Part shown: positions 53,577 to 60,802 of the stretch, piece after piece | How the letters are laid out: every line of letters starts with the position of its first letter | Position numbering within the stretch: the first letter of the stretch is position 1 | Translations under genes and position numbers: made by a program | Notes under the pieces: model-generated | What the model saw: the letters and a program-made list of their open reading frames with translations, nothing else | Database searches by the model: none | Told to the model about the DNA's origin: nothing | NCBI RefSeq assembly: GCF_000938305.1 | Contig: NZ_JYMT01000021.1 | Location: 408,734 to 472,733 of the forward strand | Origin: Bradyrhizobium sp. LTSP885 | Lineage (GTDB): Bacteria; Pseudomonadota; Alphaproteobacteria; Rhizobiales; Xanthobacteraceae | Reading direction: 5' to 3' | Length of the DNA: 64,000 nt

Positions 53577-54623
53577 CTATTTCGCTGCCCACTTGTTGAA
53601 GCGCTCGGTCAGGCGGTCGATGTTTTCAAGCCAGAATATGACGTTAATCTCCACCGCGTTCTTGATGTTATCAGGTGCGGTCGGCAGGTCCTTCAGAACG
53701 GCCGGCTGCAGGTGAGCTGCGGCATCCTTGTTTGAGGTACCGTAGGCAATGTTCTCCGACAGCTTGGCCTGGTTCTCGGCCTTGCCGACGAAGTCCAGGA
53801 ACTTGTAGGCGGCGTCCTTGTTCGGGCTGCCCTTCAGGATGACCCAGCTGTCGATGGTGTAGAGCGCCCCGTTCCACACCATGCCGAAGTTCTTCTTCTC
53901 GCTCTTGTTGGCGGCATCGATGCGGCCGTTGTAGACCGACGTCATCGCCACTTCGCCGGACGCGAGCAGCTGCGGCGGCTGGGCACCAGCCTTCCACCAG
54001 ACAATGTCGTTCTTGATGGTGTCCAGCTTCTTGAAGGCGCGCTCGATGCCCTCGTCGGTGGCCAGCACCTTGTAGACGTCCTTCGGCGCGACGCCGTCGG
54101 CGATGAGGGCAATCTCCAGCGTGGTCTTCGGACCCTGGCGCAGGCTGCGCTTGCCCGGATACTTCTTGGTGTCGAAGAAGTCGGCCCAGCTCGTCGGCGC
54201 GTCCTTCAGCTTGTCCTTGTCGTAGCCGAGCACGAAATCGTACACGATGGCGCCGATGCCGCAGGGGTCGACTGCCGGCGGCAGATAGGCGGCCTCGCTG
54301 CCGATCTTCGAATAATCGATCTTCTCGAACAGGCCTTCCTCGCAGCCAACCGCCAGTTCGTCGCTCTCGACCTGGACCACGTCCCAGGTCGCGGCTCCGC
54401 CCTGCACCTTGGCGCGCAGCACGCCGATGCCGCCGTCCCAGGACTCGTCGTTCATCGGGCTGCCGGCCTTCCTGAACGGCTCGAAATAAACCTTCTTCTG
54501 GGCATCCTGGTATGCACCGCCCCACGACACGACGGTCAGGTCACGCGCTTGCGCGGCCGTGGCCAGCGCAATGCCGGCGGTGAACGTCGCGGCGAATCCC
54601 AGCGCTATCTTCAGCTTCGGCAT
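53577..54623 (-). CDS. ABC transporter substrate-binding protein, PotD-like
   Basis: A 348-residue periplasmic binding protein with a signal peptide (LKIALGFAATFTAGIALATA, cleavage near AQA). The mature start DLTVVSWGGAYQDAQKKVYF is typical of spermidine/putrescine-type extracellular proteins, as are DPCGIGAIVYDFVLGYD and PTSWADFFDTKKYPGKRSLR. Two Cys pairs may be present (VGCEEG, DPCGIG). It is the ligand-capturing part of the operon; polyamine or choline-type cations are likely ligands, not proven. Confidence 0.9.
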   Translation of the reverse strand: MPKLKIALGFAATFTAGIALATAAQARDLTVVSWGGAYQDAQKKVYFEPFRKAGSPMNDESWDGGIGVLRAKVQGGAATWDVVQVESDELAVGCEEGLFEKIDYSKIGSEAAYLPPAVDPCGIGAIVYDFVLGYDKDKLKDAPTSWADFFDTKKYPGKRSLRQGPKTTLEIALIADGVAPKDVYKVLATDEGIERAFKKLDTIKNDIVWWKAGAQPPQLLASGEVAMTSVYNGRIDAANKSEKKNFGMVWNGALYTIDSWVILKGSPNKDAAYKFLDFVGKAENQAKLSENIAYGTSNKDAAAHLQPAVLKDLPTAPDNIKNAVEINVIFWLENIDRLTERFNKWAAK

Positions 54624-54710
54624 CGTCTTCGTTCCTTCTTCATGCGAGTTGCATCTTGGAGGCGGATGCGTCCCGGCCCGATCGCTCGGGGGGCCGATTG
54701 CAGCGTTCGA

Positions 54711-55820
54711 TCATACGGGATCAAGGGCCAGACAGTCTTCGGGACGGAAGGTGATGGACACGCTTTGGCCATGGCTCAGGCCGCCATGCGCGCCCGGCTG
54801 AAGCTTGACCATGAACTCCTCGTTGCCGGCGACCGCGAGCACGGCCAGTGCGTGGTCGCCGAGATAGATGGTGTTATGCACCGTGGCCCGCAGGCGGTTC
54901 GGCCCGTCGCTGGCCTCGTCGTCCGTCAGGAGGGAGACCCGCTCCGGCCGCACCGACAGCGACGTGGCGGCGCCTGCGCCTGTCACGTTGACCGCCTGCG
55001 CCATCACGAAGCCGCCGGAGGCGAGCGCGACGCGGCAATATCCCTGTTCGATGTTTTCGACGGTGCCGGCCAGCACGTTGTTCTCGCCGACGAAGTTGGC
55101 GACGAAGCTGTTCACCGGGTGCTCGTACAGTGTGTTGGGCTTGTCGATCTGCTGCACGATGCCGTCGTTGAACACGGCAATGCGGTCCGACATGGTGAGC
55201 GCCTCACTCTGGTCGTGGGTCACGTAGACGACGGTGATGCCCATTGTCTCGTGCAGTTGCTTGATCTCGAGTTGCATTTGCTCCCGCAGGCGCTTGTCCA
55301 GGGCGCCGAGCGGCTCATCCATCAGCACGAGCTGCGGGTTGAACACGAGCGCGCGCGCCAGCGCCACGCGCTGCTGCTGGCCGCCGGAGAGCTGCCCGGG
55401 CCGCCGGTGTGCCAGGTTTTCCAGCTTGATCATGCGTAGCGCCGTCCGCACGCGCTCCTGCGCTTCCGCCTTGTTGACCTTGCGGACGGACAGCGGGAAG
55501 GCGACGTTCTCCTCGATCGTCAGGTGCGGAAACAGGGCGTAGTTCTGGAACACCATGCCGATGTCGCGCTTGTGCGGCGGCGTGTTCTTGATCGGCCGGT
55601 CAGCGAGGTAGATCTCGCCATGGGTCGGAACCTCAAAGCCAGCAAGCATCATCAGCGTGGTCGTCTTGCCCGAGCCCGAAGGGCCCAGCAGGGTGACGAA
55701 CTCGCCCTTTCGGATGTCGAGGTCGAGGTTCTTCACCACGAGGTGTTCGCCGTCGTAGGTCTTCTGAATACCGGCAAAGCGCACCAAAGCCGGCGCTGAT
55801 GTGACCATGCCGCCGTCCAT
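54711..55820 (-). CDS. ABC transporter ATP-binding protein, PotA-like
   Basis: A 369-residue ATPase. Walker A GPSGSGKTTTLMMLAGFE, Q-loop MVFQNYALFPHLT, signature LSGGQQQRVALARALVFNPQ, Walker B LVLMDEPLGALD and the H-loop in YVTHDQSEA. The C-terminal TOBE-type regulatory domain (about 280-369) is present. ATG 55820 has CAGGAG 6 nt upstream. It is the first gene of the four-gene operon, with 87 nt before the binding-protein gene. Confidence 0.93.
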   Translation of the reverse strand: MDGGMVTSAPALVRFAGIQKTYDGEHLVVKNLDLDIRKGEFVTLLGPSGSGKTTTLMMLAGFEVPTHGEIYLADRPIKNTPPHKRDIGMVFQNYALFPHLTIEENVAFPLSVRKVNKAEAQERVRTALRMIKLENLAHRRPGQLSGGQQQRVALARALVFNPQLVLMDEPLGALDKRLREQMQLEIKQLHETMGITVVYVTHDQSEALTMSDRIAVFNDGIVQQIDKPNTLYEHPVNSFVANFVGENNVLAGTVENIEQGYCRVALASGGFVMAQAVNVTGAGAATSLSVRPERVSLLTDDEASDGPNRLRATVHNTIYLGDHALAVLAVAGNEEFMVKLQPGAHGGLSHGQSVSITFRPEDCLALDPV

Positions 55821-56051
55821 GGCTTGCTCCTGTCCCGTCGATGAGCTCAAGGTCGGGATTAGCATCAGCGAGGATTTCCAGAAGATGCGGCTTCGACTTT
55901 ATGACGGTGCACGAGCGCTACGTCCAGCGTTGCACCTTGGACTTTGCACGGAACCGCACGCCAATTCGTGCTGCGTTCGGCCTGAGGTGTTTGATTTCCG
56001 GTCGCCACAAAAGCGGCGTGCGAAAGAAGCTATTGATTTGATTGGTATTAA

Positions 56052-56126
56052 TGGTGGACGCACAAGGGATCGAACCTTGGACCTCTCCCGTGTGAAGGGA
56101 ACGCTCTCCCGCTGAGCTATGCGTCC
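56052..56126 (-). tRNA. tRNA-Val(CAC)
   Basis: The minus strand folds as a tRNA: acceptor GGACGCA/TGCGTCC, D-arm with AGCTCAGCGGGAGAGC, anticodon stem TTCCC/GGGAG with loop TTCACAC (anticodon CAC), T-arm GGTTCGATCC, and the 3' CCA encoded. It reads GUG valine codons. Position and structure fit throughout. Confidence 0.93.
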
Positions 56127-56238
56127 GGGATTTGACGTGCCAAGGGCCGCTGGTCGGCGGCCGGTCGAAGAAGGCGCTTCGTCAGAGCCCGCGATTTACG
56201 AAGTGGCGGGGTGGGGTGTCAAGTCACGAGCGCCGATA

Positions 56239-57522
56239 TCAGGCCCCCTGCTGTCGGGCGCGGGAGGCGTGGGATTGCAGCGCCCGGATCCGCTCGGCCA
56301 GGGTGCCGCCACCCTCGGGCGGGCTGGTCGCCGCAGCTGCGCCATTGGCGGGCTTGGCGGCGATCTTGGCCGGCACGGTCGGTTCAGCCGCCAGCATGGC
56401 CTCGATCGCCGAATTCGGCCCCTCGAGCTGGATCGCGAGTTTGGCCACTTCGGCGGCGATATCATTGATGCGCTCGCGCAGCAGCGCGTTTTCCATGCGC
56501 TCGGTCGCCCAGGAGCTTTCGGCCTGCTGCTGGATCGCGTTGATGTCACGCTGCAGCTTGGCGCGCTCGTCGCTGATGATGCCGAGCTGCTCTTCGGCGG
56601 CGGCCTTCTCTTGGCGCAGCTTCTCGAGCGCAGGCGATTTACCACCGCTCGTCGCGGCGATCTCCTCGCGCAGCTCCTTCGCGGCTCGCTCGGCGGTGTC
56701 GTTGGCCTGCCTGAGCTGGTTGTTCTCGTATTCACGCTCGGCCAGCAGCTTGCCCTGGGTGGCAAGCCGCGCTTCGAGGTCGTTGACGCGGTTGCCGAGC
56801 ATCTCGGCTTCCTTGACCTGGACGATGAGCTGGCGGTCGAGATCGGTGACGCGCTGGCTCAGATTTTCGACCCGGCCACGCGCATCGGTCAGGTCGCGCG
56901 TCGCGGTTTCCGACTGGCTGCGCTCCTGGGCGAGGCGGGCCTGGGTCGCCGTGAATTCCTTCTCGGCATCGCCGACGCGGCCCTTCAGCTCCTCGATCTG
57001 GGTCCGCACCGCGACGAGCTCGACCTGGCGGCTGTCGGCCGTCATGGAGCGGTCGTTGAGTTCGGCGTTGATCTTGCCAAGCTCGGTCCGCTTGTCGGCC
57101 AGCGCCTGCTCGGCGGTGCGCAACAGCCCGGTCTTGGCGGCGAACTCTTCCTCGGTGGCGCGAAGCTGCTCCTTGATCGCCTTCTCGCGCGCCTCCAGCG
57201 CGAAGATCGCGGCGTTCTTCTCGCCAAGCTCGATCTTCATGCGGTTGATCGCATCGGTCTTCTTGCCGAGCTCGGCGAGCTGGCTCGTGGTCTTGTTCTT
57301 GAGCTGGTCGACGTTCATCTCGAGCCGTCGCGCCGACATGGCGAACTCGGCGCGGAGCTGGTCCTTGTCGGCCTGGATCTCGGCCATCGAGAGCGGGGTC
57401 GCCGCTTCCATGCGACGCGTCGTCAGCCGTACGGCGCGGTTATGCACCAGCGGCACGATCATCAGGCCGCACAGCATCGAGATCAGGAAACCGATCGCCG
57501 CGTACATGATCGGTTCGATCAT
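56239..57522 (-). CDS. Membrane-anchored long coiled-coil protein
   Basis: A 427-residue protein. One N-terminal transmembrane helix (MYAAIGFLISMLCGLMIVPL, about 6-25) is followed by more than 300 residues of heptad-rich helix (for example LRATEEEFAAKTGLLRTAEQ and LSQRVTDLDRQLIVQVKEAE), then an Ala/Pro-rich tail ending LAERIRALQSHASRARQQGA. It is likely an inner-membrane scaffold with a cytoplasmic rod. Family role unknown. Confidence 0.85.
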   Translation of the reverse strand: MIEPIMYAAIGFLISMLCGLMIVPLVHNRAVRLTTRRMEAATPLSMAEIQADKDQLRAEFAMSARRLEMNVDQLKNKTTSQLAELGKKTDAINRMKIELGEKNAAIFALEAREKAIKEQLRATEEEFAAKTGLLRTAEQALADKRTELGKINAELNDRSMTADSRQVELVAVRTQIEELKGRVGDAEKEFTATQARLAQERSQSETATRDLTDARGRVENLSQRVTDLDRQLIVQVKEAEMLGNRVNDLEARLATQGKLLAEREYENNQLRQANDTAERAAKELREEIAATSGGKSPALEKLRQEKAAAEEQLGIISDERAKLQRDINAIQQQAESSWATERMENALLRERINDIAAEVAKLAIQLEGPNSAIEAMLAAEPTVPAKIAAKPANGAAAATSPPEGGGTLAERIRALQSHASRARQQGA

Positions 57523-57662
57523 GAAGGGTTACTCCACCGGAAGAAGGAATTTGTTAATCACAATGCCACGGCGGGCCGGCCCAAGGCCAGCCCATTGCAG
57601 CGTTAACCTGAATCGCTGATCGCGCTGTGTCGGCCGAAGCAGATCACTCGCAAAGACGAGGA

Positions 57663-58268
57663 TTAGAACGGATTCCAGGTCGCGCGGGGGGTGTATTTGA
57701 GATAGCCGACATTGGCGCCGAGCCGCAAGCCGATACCGGAGCGGATCGGCACTAGCACAATGTTGTTGGCGGTCAGAGCGGTCATGCCGAACCCGCCGAC
57801 GATATAGGCAGAGCCGTCGATGCCGACGAAGCGCTGATAGATCGCGTTTGTGGAAGGCAAATTGTAGACCAGCGTCATGGTGCGCGCGCCGTCGCCGCCC
57901 CAGTCGAAGCCGACCGAGGGTCCCTGCCAGTAGACCCTGAGGTCGCCGGCGTTCTTGGTATAGAGCGTGCCTTCGCCGTAGCGCAGGCCGGCGACAAAGG
58001 CGCCGGAGCCTTCCTCGCCCAGCACATAGCCGTTGGGCAGGCCCCATTGGCTGACCGCGCGCTCGATGACCGAGGCCAATCCGCGCGAGACGTTGCCGAA
58101 GAACTTGTGTCCGGCGCCGACCAGTTCCTCGGGCCCGTATGTGCTCGGACTCGGTTCACGCTGGGGCGGCGGGTACTGCGGCGGCGCGGGCTGCTGTGCG
58201 GACGCCTGTGCGGTCCAGCACATCAGCGCGGCGAACGCGACCGCGGCAAGGCGTGATGCGAAAGTCAT
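57663..58268 (-). CDS. DUF1134 family exported protein
   Basis: A 201-residue protein with a signal peptide (FASRLAAVAFAALMCWTAQA, cut near ASA), a Pro-rich linker (APPQYPPPQREPSPSTYG), then the DUF1134 domain: FGNVSRGLASVIERAVSQWG, GLRYGEGTLYTKNAGDLRVY and VGFDWGGDGARTMTLVYNLP. It is likely periplasmic. Widespread in Alphaproteobacteria with no known function. Confidence 0.9.
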   Translation of the reverse strand: MTFASRLAAVAFAALMCWTAQASAQQPAPPQYPPPQREPSPSTYGPEELVGAGHKFFGNVSRGLASVIERAVSQWGLPNGYVLGEEGSGAFVAGLRYGEGTLYTKNAGDLRVYWQGPSVGFDWGGDGARTMTLVYNLPSTNAIYQRFVGIDGSAYIVGGFGMTALTANNIVLVPIRSGIGLRLGANVGYLKYTPRATWNPF

Positions 58269-58361
58269 AAAGAACCCCTGCTATCGAAATCCGGGCGCTG
58301 CCCTTTAACCTGATGCCAACACGCACGGCTCTAGGTTGCGCCCAGTGTCCCCTCGACTCGG

Positions 58362-58886
58362 ATGTTATCGGCACCAACTATGACGGCAGAGCGGCAGGAA
58401 AGATACGGTTGGTGCCGCGGAATGGCCTTTTTCGGCCTCTTGGCGGGCATTTTGGCGGCTAGCTGGCCGCCTCTCTCGGTCCAGGCCTCTACAACCGAGC
58501 GGGTGGTGACGAACCGATATTCCGGCCTCGCGATCGAGGGGTTCGATCCTGTCGCCTATTTCACGGACGCCGCGGCCTCCCTGGGACGACCGGAATTCGA
58601 GGCCGCTGAAAGCGGCGTGGTCTGGCGGTTCCGCAACGAGGGCAACCGCGCCTCGTTCGTTTCCCATCCGGATATCTATGGTCCGCAGTTCGGCGGCTAC
58701 GATCCGACCGACCTGGTGCGTGGGGTGACCTGCGCGGGCAATCCGCGGTTCTGGGTGGTTGCCGGCAACAGGCTCTATCTCTTCAATCGCGAAAAGAGCC
58801 GCGACGCCTTTGCCGCCGACCCGGCGCGCTTCCTGAAGGAAGCGGTGGCGCGCTGGCCGGAACTCGCGGCGAATCTCGCGCAATAA
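58362..58886 (+). CDS. Exported YHS-domain protein
   Basis: A 174-residue protein (start 58362 or 58380, both with weak ribosome sites). A signal/anchor helix (AFFGLLAGILAASWPPLSVQ) is followed by the YHS-like segment YSGLAIEGFDPVAYFTDAAA and a C-terminal FNREKSRDAFAADPARFL. YHS domains bind metals or occur in heavy-metal proteins, but Cys here is limited to one (VTCAGN). It is divergent from DUF1134 and convergent with cysQ. Confidence 0.83.
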   Translation: MLSAPTMTAERQERYGWCRGMAFFGLLAGILAASWPPLSVQASTTERVVTNRYSGLAIEGFDPVAYFTDAAASLGRPEFEAAESGVVWRFRNEGNRASFVSHPDIYGPQFGGYDPTDLVRGVTCAGNPRFWVVAGNRLYLFNREKSRDAFAADPARFLKEAVARWPELAANLAQ

Positions 58887-58897
58887 ATCGCAACAAA

Positions 58898-59737
58898 TCA
58901 TGACGCGGCGGCCGGGTCGCCCCAGGCGATAAACTCCGGCACCAGAAAGTCCTCACGGCCCAGCCCGAAATGCAGCTGACGGCCGCGTGAGTCCGTCACC
59001 TTGCCGCCGGCCGCGACGACGACCGCATGACCGGCGGCAACGTCCCATTCGGAGGTCGGCGAGAGGCGGGGATAGATATCGACCTGTCCCTCGGCGACCC
59101 GGCCGAATTTGACCGCAGAACCCAGCATCGAGCGGATCGCGCCGCCGCGGCCGGCAATGAAGGCTTCGGTGCGCTCGTCGCCGTGCGAGCGGCTGACCGC
59201 AACCATCCATGGCGCGCCGCGCGGCGGACACGGGCGAGTCTTGATCGGTGTCGCCTCTGCGACCACGCCGTCACGCAGCCTCAGCCGCTCGGCGCCCTGG
59301 CCGACGATGCCGCGCCAGATCAGACCGAGCGCGGGTGCAGCGACGATGCCGAGCAGCGGTGCGCCATGCGTGACCAGCGCCACATTGACCGTGAACTCAT
59401 CGCGTCCGGCGACGAACTCCTTGGTGCCGTCGAGCGGATCGATCAGGAAAAAACTGTCCTTGTAGGGCGGCTTTGCCAGATGGACGCGCTCCTCGGATAA
59501 AAGCGATATCCGCGGCGCCAGCCGCGCGAGGCCTTCGACGATGATGTGGTCGGCGGCCAGATCGGCCTCCGTCACCGGCGAGCCGTCGCCCTTGCCGCCG
59601 ACTTTCATCGCGGAACGGTCGACCGCGAGGATTGCCTCGCCGGCCCGAATCACCAGTTCGGTCAGCGGTTCGAGCAGCGTGGCGGCGGCATCGCAGTCGA
59701 TGGTGGGCGATTGTGCCTCATTCATGAGCGGTCTCAT
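58898..59737 (-). CDS. cysQ: 3'(2'),5'-bisphosphate nucleotidase CysQ
   Basis: A 279-residue Mg-dependent phosphatase of the inositol monophosphatase fold. It hydrolyses 3'-phosphoadenosine 5'-phosphate and so supports sulfur assimilation. Motifs: GSPVTEADLAADHIIVEGL, LLSEERVHLAKPP, FFLIDPLDGTKEFVAGRDEF (metal-binding DPLDGT) and SEWDVAAGHAVVVAAGG. ATG 59737 is preferred with CAGGA and GGGAG upstream; 59725 is an alternative. A perfect 17-bp inverted repeat lies 20 nt upstream. Confidence 0.93.
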   Translation of the reverse strand: MRPLMNEAQSPTIDCDAAATLLEPLTELVIRAGEAILAVDRSAMKVGGKGDGSPVTEADLAADHIIVEGLARLAPRISLLSEERVHLAKPPYKDSFFLIDPLDGTKEFVAGRDEFTVNVALVTHGAPLLGIVAAPALGLIWRGIVGQGAERLRLRDGVVAEATPIKTRPCPPRGAPWMVAVSRSHGDERTEAFIAGRGGAIRSMLGSAVKFGRVAEGQVDIYPRLSPTSEWDVAAGHAVVVAAGGKVTDSRGRQLHFGLGREDFLVPEFIAWGDPAAAS

Positions 59738-59756
59738 ATCCTGTTCGTCTCTCCCT

Positions 59757-59796
59757 GAGATCATGATGCGATGACAAGGCATCGCATCATGATCTC
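59757..59796. repeat. Perfect 17-bp inverted repeat upstream of cysQ
   Basis: GAGATCATGATGCGATG (59757-59773) is followed by ACAAGG and the exact complement (59780-59796). Starting 20 nt before the cysQ ATG, it could be an operator or a leader hairpin, or a variant of the nearby dispersed repeat that also contains GATCATG. Confidence 0.85.
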
Positions 59797-59809
59797 ATGT
59801 CCTTGTTTG

Positions 59810-59856
59810 AGCATGATCTTTTCGAAAAACCAGTTTCCACTTTTCCGGATCATGCT
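59810..59856. repeat. Intergenic repeat, family E (copy 2)
   Basis: AGCATGATCTTTTCGAAAAA to CCGGATCATGCT with complementary ends. It shares ends and central CAGTTTCCACTTTTCCGGAT (inverted GGAAAGGTGG) with the copy at 47261-47333. Confidence 0.8.
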
Positions 59857-59965
59857 TTATCAGTCCCGCCGCAAGCTGGCAGCATGCGTCTGCGCGGTGT
59901 ATCAAGCCAACAGGCATGCGTGATTCGCACCCCTCCCGCGGCGTGCGGCTTTCCAGGAACAATTT

Positions 59966-60613
59966 ATGTCTGGCACTTCGTCTCCCGGTCCCGCTCCCGA
60001 TGCGCTCGAACTTGCGGCGCTGTTGTGCTCGCGGGTCTGTCACGATCTCATCAGCCCGGTGGGTGCAATCGTCAATGGGCTTGAGGTCCTTGACGACAAT
60101 CCCAAGCCTGATGACCGCGAGTTCGCCCTCGACCTGATCCGCAAGAGCGCCAAAACCGCCTCGGCGCGGCTGCAGTTCTGCCGCCTGGCATTCGGCGCGG
60201 CTGGTTCCGCCGGCGCGCAGATCGATCTTGGCGACGCGCAGAACATGGCGAAGGGGCATATCGAGGACGGCAAGGTTACGCTGACCTGGAATTTGCCGCG
60301 GCTCCTGCTGCCCAAGAATCGCGTCAAGCTGCTGCTGAACATGCTGGTCATCGCGCAGCAGACGATCCCGCGTGGCGGCACGCTCATCATCGATCCGGTC
60401 GGCGAGGGCGAGGCCATCAATTTCCGCATCACGGCCGCTGGTCTGAATGCCCGCGTGCCGCAGAACATCGTCGACCTGCTCAGCGCGACTTCGTCCAATT
60501 CAGTCGATGCGCATGCGGTGCAGCCGCATTACACGCGGCTGTTGGCGGAAGCCTGCGGCCTCAAGGTGACGCTCACGCTCGAGGGCGACAAGGTGATCAT
60601 CGCCGCGGCCTGA
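59966..60613 (+). CDS. chpT: Histidine phosphotransferase ChpT
   Basis: A 215-residue phosphotransferase linking CckA to CtrA/CpdR in the alphaproteobacterial cell-cycle relay. The DHp-like helix has the phospho-acceptor His in SRVCHDLISPVGAIVNGLEV. The degenerate ATPase-like domain (about 75-215) includes IEDGKVTLTWNLPRLLLPKN and ends TLEGDKVIIAAA. Length fits. It is followed by cheA on the same strand with a 190-nt gap and an intervening hairpin. Confidence 0.93.
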   Translation: MSGTSSPGPAPDALELAALLCSRVCHDLISPVGAIVNGLEVLDDNPKPDDREFALDLIRKSAKTASARLQFCRLAFGAAGSAGAQIDLGDAQNMAKGHIEDGKVTLTWNLPRLLLPKNRVKLLLNMLVIAQQTIPRGGTLIIDPVGEGEAINFRITAAGLNARVPQNIVDLLSATSSNSVDAHAVQPHYTRLLAEACGLKVTLTLEGDKVIIAAA

Positions 60614-60652
60614 ACGCGGCGGCGGGCAACATCGTTAATCAACGGTTACCAC

Positions 60653-60679
60653 AGGCCGCGCGATCCGATCGCGCGGCCT
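60653..60679 (+). terminator. Probable terminator between chpT and cheA
   Basis: AGGCCGCGCGATC (60653-60665) and GATCGCGCGGCCT (60667-60679) are perfect complements around a very tight turn, followed by TATCTCTTTG. It would separate chpT from the chemotaxis genes. Confidence 0.65.
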
Positions 60680-60802
60680 TATCTCTTTGTTGATCCCGTT
60701 CTTTTCCATTTGCTCAACCAATATTAAACGGTTTGCGGAGAAGCTGGCGCGGTTCCGTCAGGCGCTGCGATATCGCGCGCCACCGCGTTCGAGGCCAGTT
60801 TC

